Of a stretch of DNA of 64,000 nt, positions 11,801 to 21,289 are shown one piece after another (the first letter of the stretch is position 1; each line of letters starts with the position of its first letter). This DNA comes from Schistocephalus solidus (Eukaryota; Platyhelminthes; Cestoda; Diphyllobothriidea; Diphyllobothriidae). The stretch lies in contig WEDG01001294.1 of the NCBI GenBank assembly GCA_017591395.1, positions 124,001 to 188,000 on the forward strand. The letters are read 5' to 3'. Below the pieces are notes generated by a model that was not told where the DNA came from, ran no database searches, and was given only the letters and a program-made list of their open reading frames with translations. The position numbers and the translations under genes are program-made.

Positions 11801-14699
11801 AAATGTTGCACAGAAAATTTCCAGTTGACGGTCTTTAAGTTCATTTCATGGACAAAAATATGTGGTCTCAGCAATTAGGCCTTATTGACATTTAACTGAG
11901 AAGGCGTGATTTAGCAGATATTTTATTCAGCATAAGAAGAAAATAATTGGCAGTAAGGATTTAACGATAATACACTTTTATAGGATAAATTCTCATAAGG
12001 TGATACATTTACATTGTTATCAGATATAATTAAAACCTGTGTAAAACGGCGAGCCTTACTCGAGTTCCTACTTACTGGGTTCTTCACACTAACTCGCAAC
12101 CATGTAGTGTATCAGTAAAATTATGATTCCTCGAAAGTAAGCGCAAATTGACCAGATAATTTTCTGAATCCTTCAACGGGGATTAGCCTAGTTCTCTAGA
12201 ATTATTTGGCAGTTACACTGTGTAGTACTCGTTGAGATGCAAACAAATAAGCTGTGAAGATACAACTGCTAAGCGTATGCTTACGGTGAACGTTTACGGC
12301 CTTTACCGTTGCTTTTGTCGCTGACAACGACAGGAAAAATAAAATTGGCCAATGTTTTTCGAATTCATAGCTTCATATGAATAAATAAATCAAATCTGTA
12401 CTGAGCTTGAAATTTTGCATCTTCAATTACAAAACTTACGGCAACAATGTTCTCCAAAAGTTTGTGATCTTAATTTTTGCACTTTCTAATTTTATCTCTC
12501 AACTTAAATGCAGTTAAGGTACGCATGGATAGGTATGAACTTGAAAATAGCTAACAATTAATGTCCCGTTTTGAACCGACAAATGCTACACAGTGAAGCA
12601 CATATTTGTGGAGATATCTGAAAGTCATTGCCCATTTCCCAAGGGATCAAAGTAAAATGCGCAAATTTGGCTACATTAACATGGAGCTTATCAAGCACAA
12701 ATAAAGACATCTTGCTCTACAAACGAATACGTGGATTGTTAAGTGGACAAGAGTGCTAAGTTGAGTTGAATGTCCTTACAAGGAGGCTTCTTAAATAAGG
12801 AGAGCTATTTCGTTACGATAACTGGTGTCCTATTAGGTCTGTGATTTTAATTGCAGGGTTCAACTGCCACGTTGAGGTAATTTAAATTTCCTCGAGATTT
12901 CAGCTTTTAAGCGTACATAATTAGGGAAAAAAAGGCAAGAACGTTAATTTATTGTCGTTTTGCCAACAAAAGGCCTTCGACCTTGTTTGCAACTCAGGAT
13001 TCGGCGTTAAAGCTGATATTTTGATCAATCGAAATAGGAGATAGCTGGGGGTTTGATTAAATCAGAACACACTTAACAGCTAAATTTTTTGGGGCAAACT
13101 CAATGGTCTCGGTGGAATTCACACTCATTACCACAAGGAAAAGCTATAGGTACAGGCAACAAACTGAGTTCGATATCTGGACCGAGAACCGGGATTACAA
13201 GCACAGTTGAATCAAGGGGATTTTCGCGCAGGTAGTAAGAGCGTTGGCTTGACTCAAAACATGCCCTGGCTGCCGTGGTTTCGAATTCCACCGAGGCCGC
13301 TGATTTTTTCAACATTTGGTAAAAGGGATTATTCAGACCTGTCAAAAGCACTTATTAACCAGTTAGTTGTTAATCCACTTCCCCACCACTTTGCACCAAA
13401 TCCCAAAGGATATTTATTTGAACTTCTGCAACTTTGTAATAAAATCGAACGTCGATTACGCTTTTCCTTTCGACGAAGAAGATAGCTGAGGAAGTTTGAA
13501 TGCTGGTCCACGCAGATGTGAATAAAGATATGAACTGATACGTTAAAACTTTTCTCGATGAGTAACGTGATTTTCTTGGGTTGATCTTCTACAATTTTTC
13601 CCAAATTTATATACTTTATTTTTCAAATAATTGAAATGTACTTCTTAGAATAAAATTCAAGACTGTTACGGAAGGACAAGATACTTATTTGTGCTGATTA
13701 TACAGCCACGTTTTCGCCGTCATTGGGAGGTAGGTCATGGCCTTGTCTTACAAAGCATTATTACTTTGCTGCTGAATGCAGAAAATGATTGCTTTCTATT
13801 CTTTCAATAGCATTACGCTATCTGTTTTCAAACGCTAAAAAAATTCCATTCCACTTCAGCCCGAATAGGCGGACACCCTGAATGGAACGTATTGCCGAAG
13901 AGTTGACGAGATTTAATTAAGAAGTTTTGGGTTTTAGATATTTTGTGAACACTGAATACTTGTTTAGCAAACTCAGGTGTGAATAAACTGAGTCAAAGTT
14001 ATGTAGCATATGCTCCTAATGCTCGTTAAATCGCTCGTAACTGAAGATTGATTTTCTTGTTATTTTAAGCTACTGTTTCAACGAAAAACACCTATTTTTC
14101 CTTTTATTCTCGGAAGTTTTACACCGACAGATTCTTAAGTCCTGCCAAATGACCATCAAAAGTACAACAACCTGCTAAATTATATTGTTTTTGCGCGGTA
14201 AACTTGCGCCTCAGATACCTCTCGTATTTGCGCACCATTGCGACCACCAGTTCAATAGTGACGGAACTGAAGTGGTCGCCAGGCTAATGCCAAACAGGCG
14301 TGAGAATTTCGTGAGGCTTGGCACACCGACTTAAAGCATCAACTGCCACATCCATCTGGATGCGCATTACGAAGGTTTGCATGGACGGTGCGCTGACTTT
14401 CGCCCACCTTAAAACAACAACTGCTAATCCGTGCTCGGCAAAATAAAACTTCACTGATCGTGGATCCCTCCGACACCTGACTCGCAATCAAAACTTTGGC
14501 ACCCCTCCCTTACCTGCGGCAGCTATCGCAACACGCACGACTCATGTCCCCCCTACCCCGTAGACGTCAGTCAGACGATGTACCCTTTGTTCCACAAACC
14601 CTTTAGTGTGATAATCCCACCTTCAACTTCTCATTTCGGCTGACGAAGGGTTTGTGTAACCAGCTTGAAAATTCACAAGTAATACACGATTTTTCTGAC
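8876..14699. other. long AT-rich stretch without recognised genes
   Basis: Many stops in all frames; the open frames are short (60-92 codons) and overlap on both strands (for example 13100-13604), which argues against coding. A weak GGTTAG-like richness occurs at about 10070-10120. I see no RNA gene, tandem array or transposon protein. Regulatory sequence or introns of an outside gene cannot be excluded. Confidence 0.4.
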
Positions 14700-14710
14700 G
14701 AAAATGCTTT

Positions 14711-14717
<7 letters not shown>

Positions 14718-14744
<27 letters not shown>

Positions 14745-14880
14745 AATTGCTGACGTAGCGAGATATATATATATATCTTTGACCCAAATGTTCATTGAAA
14801 TTTCGGGTCTGACCCTAAAATATCATGACGAATCACCTGACTTCATGTCCTGTACTTAATAATTTCATAAATTATTTCCC

Positions 14881-14938
<58 letters not shown>
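14718..14938. repeat. AT dinucleotide microsatellites
   Basis: Three TA runs lie close together: about 14718-14741, 14764-14777 and 14884-14936. The last is roughly 50 bases of unbroken TA and directly abuts the dispersed repeat that begins near 14945. Confidence 0.95.
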
Positions 14939-14942
<4 letters not shown>

Positions 14943-14944
14943 TT

Positions 14945-15327
14945 GCTGCCCCCTAAACGAGCCACGTGGTAGATGCGTCGAACCAACACGGGGGCCATAT
15001 TAGGGCACGGCAGGCGTTATTCGTGTTGCGCTCCCATAACAAATGCCGAATATGGATGTGTGTTGGCACGCCTAGGGGCTGGTAGGACTTAGGGTCCCAG
15101 CCCCGTCAGCCACCTGCGTCCTCTCTCGCCTTCGGTCTTCTTGACTCTGTCTTGACACCGGGCTCAGGTGGGGGAGGAGGAGAGAGTGTGGTAGCTGCAG
15201 CGCAAGGCTACTATCACTTAAAACTAATTCACGCGCAAGTCACCGTCCCTGCACAACCCTTCCGTGGAGCATACGGTGGACATCGTCGAAATCGACGGTC
15301 GAATTGTCGTGTGTTTGCGTACAAAAG
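14945..15327 (+). repeat. dispersed repeat, complete copy (modules A and B)
   Basis: This is the reference copy for the dispersed family. Module A starts CCCCTAAACGAGCCACGTGG and runs through GGCAGGCGTTATTCG and CTCCCATAACAAATGCC. Module B starts at CCACCTGCGTCCTCTC, passes CTTGACACCGGGCTCAGGTG and a GGAGGAGGAGAGAG block, then AATTCACGCGCAAGTCACCG, and ends CGACGGTCGAATTGTCGTGT. Similar sequence is at 48355-48765 (+) and three times in a row at 57530-58640 (-). No protein is encoded. Its class is unknown to me. Confidence 0.8.
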
Positions 15328-15419
15328 TCTGTAAAACTATCAAGGTGCGCTAAAAGCCGCGCCATAGAAGGGTGTCAAATTATGGAATAAACTGAACCTC
15401 GCAGTCATCCCAGCGTTTT

Positions 15420-15740
15420 TGTTTGAAGTGGTGGATCGGTGGATTGACAGTCAGACTGCAATAGTTCCTTCTTAATGTGGCCTCTATGGCACTCCCACTC
15501 TATGGGAGCCAAACCATATGGACGGCTCTGGTCATGCCAGCAATCTGCGACCTCTCCCGCCTCCGTTCGTCTTGATTTGGGCATGAAACCAAACCCAACT
15601 GTAGGAGGAGCTAGAGAGTGCGGTAGATGCAGCGCAACCCTATTCTCACTTATAATCTAATTCACGCAATAATCACTGCCCATGGTCCACCTTGCAGTGG
15701 TGTAAAGGTGTACCTCGTCGTATACGACGGTGGGGCTTTG
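15420..15740 (+). repeat. dispersed repeat, modules C and B, diverged
   Basis: The segment has the module C marks GGTGGATTGACAGTCAGACTGC and CTTCTTAATGTGGCC. These lead into module B (CTCTCCCGCCTCCG...CTTGATTTGG, GTAGATGCAGCGCAA, AATTCACGC). The same C-then-B order is found at 28500-28800 and on the other strand at 52640-53000. Confidence 0.6.
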
Positions 15741-15889
15741 ATATTTGGTTGTGTACAAGTAAAGGCACTAGCTCGAGGACTGAAAGGCAGACTAAAGGGC
15801 TCCTTGACATTTATGACGCTCTCGGGAATGTGGGATACGAGTCCCCCTTTCTGTTAAAACCTGGTACGTTGTATGGAGGGTAGATCGTG

Positions 15890-16930
15890 TACCGCACTGC
15901 GTCGTCAGCCACCACCATCGAGCTCACCTCCTATTCATCTTGATGTAATTTTGCTATGGAATTCTGAGTGGTGAGGGAAGAGAGATAGAGTGCGTAAGAT
16001 TCAATGCAAGTCTGACTTGCTATAAACTAATTAAGGTGCAGGTCAGTGGTACTGGGCCCACCTTATCGGGCCCACGGTGAACGTTTTCACTCGTGCCAGT
16101 CGAGTTCTCAGCTTTAGGCTCTACCACTGCCCTGATGGCTTCAATGCTACTACTTTAATACAGTCTACTTAGCCGACAAGAAAAGCACCACCTCTTTTTA
16201 TCAACCGGACACCGTCAACCAATGAAAATTTGAATTTATGGCCAAAAATATTTCACAACCAGGCACAATGCGTTCGCCAAAAATATCTCTATAAATACTT
16301 CAAACCCACTTTTCCCAGTCTGCCTACATCTAACGCTCACGCATTCGCGTTGATGAATCAATTGTTGCTAATAATGCATAAATAGAGCCGAATTCCTGTG
16401 TCAAGTTCTTCATTTTTGACGACAGGCCATTTTATCCGGACGTTATTTAGGAGATTCCCTCGGCCTTGCGAGTCTGTCGACCCTTCTTTGGATCTTGCTT
16501 TATTTCGGAAAGTATACAAATTAGGGGTGGTGTTTAGGAACCCTGAGGAGGAACTTTTTGCGAAAATGCATTTGAGGTCGCTACAGCTCCTGTGAAAAAT
16601 CCAAGGCTGTGTAGGCTGTGACCAGGTGATGTATGATGGGGTGCAGTGGCCACTACCACGCGACTTGGGATCCGAGCCGCTGCCCCCGTTTCCTTTTTTG
16701 TAGACGTTGGCGTTTGATGGGGCACGCAGGCCCACGACATGGGGACTGTGATCCGTGCCGCTGCCCATCGTTTTGTGACTTCAAACTCCCGTTGTTTGTT
16801 GTGGAGCGTGGTGGGTTTCGCCATGCCCGCTACCTGCGTTTTCTTCTATCGTTTTAGCTCTGCCCAGGTGAAAAAGGAGACACGAGTGTAGTAGATGTAG
16901 CGCAGGTCTCTTGTTCCCCTATTTCTTAAT
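15890..16930 (+). repeat. degenerate module B copies and an 81-bp tandem duplication
   Basis: Worn module B copies are readable at about 15900-16045 (CAAGTCTGACTTGCTATAAA, CTAATTAAGG) and 16830-16930 (CTACCTGCGT, GTAGATGTAGCGCAGG). Between them, 16635-16790 contains a tandem duplication with a period of about 81 bases: GATCCGAGCCGCTGCCC at about 16669 recurs as GATCCGTGCCGCTGCCC at about 16750. Open frames across 16358-16768 on either strand show no known motif. Confidence 0.5.
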
Positions 16931-17262
16931 CTGTGTTCGCGTATTTGTATGCATGGACAAAGAGTACTCATTACACCATCTCCCGGGGAAGGCTACGATC
17001 CAATATGTTGGGGTACAGCCTGCTGACGACGAAATCTAGGATCTACGTAGCAATTTGGGCCTGACTGCACACTACAAGTTGCCGTAGTCGGTCAGTGCAG
17101 AAATATTTGAGGCTTTGAGCTCCAGTTAGTCTCTCGAGGCCAACCGATCTTCTGACGCTTAATCCCGGGCTACAGAACTATTCCATCCCTACCCTGATTT
17201 GAAGTATTCGCTGTATATCAAAGGTAGTGATCACTGATCTGGTACCCCTATAACTAACATAA

Positions 17263-17521
17263 TTGACAATAGTAGTGGCCAAACACGCAATACTACTAAT
17301 AATAGTAGTGACAGCAGTGGTGATGATAGTAATTGTAGTAGAAGTAGTAGCACAGTTAGTAGTTGTTTTTAAAGTAGTGGTACTAGAAGCAGTAGTGATA
17401 TTAGGTCTGTTAGTAGTAGTAATATCAGTTGTAGTAAAAGTAGTGGTAGTAATAATAGAAGTAGTAGTATGCGTGGTAGTAGTAATCGTAGTGGAAGTAG
17501 TAATATTATAAGAGGTGGTAT

Positions 17522-17559
<38 letters not shown>

Positions 17560-17611
17560 TGGGTGGTGGCAGTAGTATTAGCAGTATTATGGGTGGTGGT
17601 AGTTGTAGAAT

Positions 17612-17643
<32 letters not shown>

Positions 17644-18060
17644 AAATTAGTTGTATTAGTATTGGTAATAATAATATAAGTAGAAGTAGTATAAGTAGAC
17701 GTGGTAGTAGTACGAAAGTAGTAGTAGTATTAGTAGTAGTGATGGTAGTGGTAGTAGTAGCAAAGAACTAGTAGTAGCAACAGCAGAATTATTAGATTAA
17801 GTGCTAGTGGTAGTCATAGTAGTAGAAGGAGTAGTAGTAGTAGTGGTATTAGTAGTAGTGGTAGTAGTAGTAGTGGTCATAGTAGCAGATGTAGTGTAAA
17901 TTGTGGTCGTAGTAGGAGTAGTAGTAGTAGTAGATGTAATTGTAGTAGAAAATGTAGTTTGAGTATTAGTATAAGTATTAGTAGAAGTTATGCTAGTAGT
18001 AGTAGTACTTTTTTATTTTTATTATTATAATTAGTAGTAGTAGTAGATGTAATAGTAGAG
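17263..18060. repeat. about 800-bp imperfect AGT triplet repeat
   Basis: An imperfect (AGT)n tract with pure runs at about 17520-17560 and 17610-17645 and many interruptions that mostly keep the triplet period (AAT, GGT, CAG). The open frames over it would be pure Ser/Gly or Val tracts and are not genes. The same triplet, on the opposite strand, forms the tract at 52078-52300. Confidence 0.95.
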
Positions 18061-19640
18061 TTCCTACATACACACTGTCACTCTGAAACGTCTCCGGGGG
18101 TGAACTATAACGGGCACCTTGAGCATCATCAAAAATTATCAAGAATAGTGAAATGTGCTTGTTTTCTGAACTATTTATCATCGTCAGTATTCAAGCCTTT
18201 CAGCATGGGAACATTAAAACCGGAGGTAATTGACCCTTTATCCTGTTTTTTCTGAATACTTAAATACGCCAGATACGAGTCCATGTCCTATTGGCAGGCA
18301 TGTCTCCTAAACTGAGCTGTAGCTAAATTCTGGCAGTAACGTAGCCAGAATTGCCCTTTCTGATCCCGTTTTAATAGTTAAAAATTGTTTTCTATTGCCT
18401 TGGAAATCAAGTTCGGTAAACGTAAGTTTTCGATTATTCATCCTCAGAACTGTAGATTCATGCGAGTGTGGGTAAATTATCAAAGGTTCAAACGACCGGT
18501 GAACAGGAGGTATGCAGGAGAGTATTGAGGTTGTTCAGATATCAAGGAGATGTGAGAACAAACATTTTGGACTCGCCTTGGGTCAGGGATGCCTCAGGGC
18601 CTGTATCGACGCTGCATATGAGCACATGGTTATGTTAGCTAACGGCATAGTCACCACCTCTTCTGTCGCAAGTATCCACTGACGCAGGAACTTGGAGCGT
18701 CTTGCAGGCCCTTGAGGAATGACTTAGATTACCTGGTTAACCTCTACACGGAGGACCCAGTCAACCAATTGAGCCAAAATTGCTCTAGAGATGGACCTTT
18801 CATTGCCACAATCTAGCCATGCAGGATATTGCTCCCGCATCCGCTTGTTGAGGCACCTAGTCGGTCGACCAAATATAATCTTCCCCAAAAGGAGTAAATG
18901 TATGCTCATTTTCATGCGATCGCATATACGACTCATATACCGGAGCTCCAACGCCGTACAGAACCATCAATTTTCTATCCTGAAACTAATATGGATTGGC
19001 AGCCCCTGTTTGCATGTCCATTTGGGCACCAATTAGGCATATAAAGCACAATTCTACGCATCGCCTGATCATGAGGCTCAAAGATTGCTCTAGTTCGCGT
19101 CATAGGATTGTCTGTAGACTTCAAACACGAAAATGGATCCACGCCTTAATAGGAGTATGTTTCATCCTTCTCCGCTCAACGAATTGAAGACCATTTGAAT
19201 TTTTTTGCACAAAAGAAACTGACAAACTGCCTGTATCCCGAGAAGTTAACATTAACACAGCAACGTAAGTAGAGTTCTTTATAAATACAACTCAGAGATT
19301 AAGTGCGATATCTATTTTCATTGACAAATTTTTGCAGTTAACCTGATTTCCTTTCGTAACTTGTCAAAGGACACTTTCGCCGAACCGTCCAAGTAATCTT
19401 TTTGAGCATTCCTAAGGTTTGTTGAAAATACGGTTGTTTAGAAATAAACTTAATGAGAGATCTTGGTGGAGCTGATATTTTCATGACCATCAAAAGTCTG
19501 TTCCAGACATTAACAGTAGCTGCCCTAAAAGATGAAATCCCACGGATTTCCGAAGAAAAGACCCGTTATGCGAAGTCAGTCCATATTGCCTGCCCTAAAT
19601 TTTCCAGTAGTAAAGAAGCAACTATTTTTTTAAAAAAGCA
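18061..19640. other. no recognised gene
   Basis: Open frames on both strands overlap (18724-18951 minus, 18791-19187 plus, 19453-19734 plus) without known motifs. The last of these (93 codons) runs into the inverted repeat that starts near 19669, so it may be non-coding element sequence. Confidence 0.35.
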
Positions 19641-19668
19641 TATTGTGGTTCACAAATTATCATTAAGT

Positions 19669-19893
19669 TTAAGAAGTCGAGTTTGGCGAACGTACCTCCC
19701 CTCTCCTCCCCATTCCTCGCCCATTTTAGACTAGACTAAAACCCCTGACCTCTGTTCGCCCTCAGCCCTCTCCCCCATACTTACTACTTATTGGATGTAT
19801 AAAATTTTGTTACTCTACCCTCCCTTATATTATTGTAAAGGCCTGATGATTAATAATCGAAAGCGTAAGTATGCCAAACTCGACTTCTTAAAT
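19669..19893. repeat. short inverted repeat with a CTGATGA...CGAAA motif
   Basis: AAGAAGTCGAGTTTGGC (from about 19669) is repeated as its reverse complement GCCAAACTCGACTTCTT at about 19871-19887, about 200 bp apart. Just before the right arm lies GGCCTGATGATTAATAATCG, followed by AAAGCG (about 19841-19863), which has the hammerhead core letters CTGATGA and GAAA but only a weak stem II. It resembles ends of Penelope-like elements, but no coding part is attached here. Confidence 0.5.
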
Positions 19894-19914
19894 ACTTACA
19901 TGGGTATGGCATAT

Positions 19915-19959
19915 GACGTACTGATGATCACTTACAACCGTGAAAAAGCTGTCTACGTC
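19915..19959 (+). ncRNA. hammerhead ribozyme motif 1 (type I, partly degraded)
   Basis: Stem I is perfect: GACGTA (19915-19920) pairs with TACGTC (19954-19959). The core CTGATGA is at 19921-19927 and the second core segment GAAA at 19942-19945. The cleavage triplet GTC ends at 19953, after the small stem III loop AGCT. Stem II is damaged compared with copy 2, and stem III has an A in place of the C that should pair with G. The layout (open stem I, tiny stem III) is that of minimal type I hammerheads in animal retrozymes and Penelope-like elements. It is probably weakly active or inactive as it stands. Confidence 0.7.
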
Positions 19960-20148
19960 TTGCCTGTTGCATCTTAAGCAACATACGTGTGCTTTATATG
20001 TGGCATGTGTCTTAGGACACAACGTTCGTTTATCACCAGTGGCTAGCTGGCGGGCGAGTGGACAGAATGGGATCGAGTGCGATCCTAACCACATCAGTGA
20101 GTGTCATGCACTTGTTCGACTTGTATATACCTCACTGCACAAGGTAAT

Positions 20149-20193
20149 GGCTAACTGATGATCGGTAACAACCGTGAAACAGCTGTCTACGTC
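20149..20193 (+). ncRNA. hammerhead ribozyme motif 2 (type I, stem I lost)
   Basis: The core CTGATGA (20155-20161) is followed by a perfect four-base stem II, CGGT with ACCG (20163-20166 and 20171-20174) and loop AACA. Then come GAAAC, loop AGCT and the cleavage triplet GTC (20176-20187), so stem III is a proper two-base pair. A U-U mismatch flanks stem II. The 5' side of stem I, present in copy 1, is lost here by a deletion of about eight bases. The downstream side (TACGTC) remains. Confidence 0.7.
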
Positions 20194-20212
20194 TTTCCTG
20201 TTGCATCTTTAG

Positions 20213-20250
<38 letters not shown>

Positions 20251-20252
<2 letters not shown>

Positions 20253-21138
20253 CAGTTACAGGATCGATTATATATCTGCGTGTTTACGGTCCTAATTATT
20301 GGTGTGGTAAAACAAAGTACCATTACACACGTTTTTTACTGTGTGCATAGATTTCAAACAAACAACAATACAAACAACAAACAAAAATAACACCACAAAT
20401 GCATTAATGCTACTACCTCAAATGTTCATCTCAAGAGTTCATGGGTTAGGCTATTTGTATTCACATGCAAATTGTGGCTATTGAAAATTGCCTTGATTTT
20501 GCGAATTTTGACAGCTCTATTAGGTAATATTACTTGAAAAGGATGGGGAAACTACAATACAGTAACATCTTAAACATTCGAAAGTTGAAGTTTCAAATTC
20601 GTCTGCAGTTTTCAATAGGAATCTCAAAGAATGCTTAGTTTCTAAAGTTTGTAGCCTAAATATAACCGAAATCATGCTCACAAAACACTCTTTTTTAAAA
20701 GTTAGCTTTATAGCTTAAACTTCAAAAACCAACTAAATTCTTGAGGTCAAATGGACTACAGCATCGTCCAGTAGGTATTTGTCACACAAGTGCATTTACA
20801 ATATGATGCACCCCTATACTAATTTATTGCCTGCCGATTTATTTTGCACTCCTAGTCAGCTAAAATCAAGTAACGAATGCGTTATAAACTCAATGACTTT
20901 GTCTTTTTCAGTAAGGTAAACTAGTTGCACATCGTATGTCGTAAAAGCTATATAACAAGGGTAGAATTAACTAAAAGGAAGGAAAAATATACGTACTGTA
21001 CGTTAATTATGAAAAACGTACAGAAAAATAATAAAATGTTAAAATTGGTGTGCAGTTGTGTGCTAACTAAGTGAATGCAAAAGAAAGAACAAAGATGTAA
21101 ATGCTTTTTAAAAATCTTTAGTCATAAAAGCAGAAAAA
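20251..21138. other. AT-rich, no gene; possible 3' untranslated region on minus strand
   Basis: A CAAA/CAA-rich patch lies at about 20353-20395. On the minus strand AATAAA signals occur at about 20823-20828 and 20839-20844, about 300 bases past the stop of the candidate exon at 21139-21283, so the interval could be its 3' untranslated region. Confidence 0.3.
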
Positions 21139-21283
21139 CTACTGCAAAGTGTCCTCGAGGAACTCAAGCTCTTTTGAAGTCTCCCCTCCCTTCAGGTAGA
21201 GCAGACTCTTCGGTGAGAGATTTTTTGGAGAAGGGCTCATGCGAGGAGTAAGGTTACAGATCGAAGAACCAAGTTTGTTTGCT
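21139..21283 (-). CDS. candidate 3' terminal exon, unknown protein
   Basis: On the minus strand the frame runs from about 21285 to a TAG at 21139-21141. It reads ANKLGSSICNLTPRMSPSPK and then a Ser/Pro/Leu-rich tail ending LEFLEDTLQ. The composition (SP, acid-rich end, no low-complexity bias) looks coding in a region otherwise full of stops. A CAG acceptor immediately upstream (21284-21286) is possible, and AATAAA signals lie about 300 bases downstream. I do not recognise the protein and cannot find the upstream exons; no clear polypyrimidine tract is present. It could still be chance. Confidence 0.3.
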
Positions 21284-21289
21284 CTGTTG

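Larger units (their letters stand above)
19915..20250 (+). mobile_element. retrozyme-like element, one and a quarter units of 234 bp
   Basis: The two hammerheads are in direct orientation exactly 234 bases apart (CTGATGA at 19921 and 20155). Homology extends about 30 bases past each cleavage site (TACGTCTTGCCTGTTGCATC and TACGTCTTTCCTGTTGCATC), and a few bases upstream. The second unit breaks off at an AT microsatellite (about 20216-20250). There is no open frame of a transposon protein. Animal retrozymes are tandem units of a few hundred bases, each with a type I hammerhead, which release small circular RNAs. The size and order here fit that description. Confidence 0.6.

Noticed and set aside
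17263..17771. Open frames of 82-100 codons rich in Ser or Val
   Set aside because: They are translations of the AGT microsatellite; the same applies to 52072-52423.
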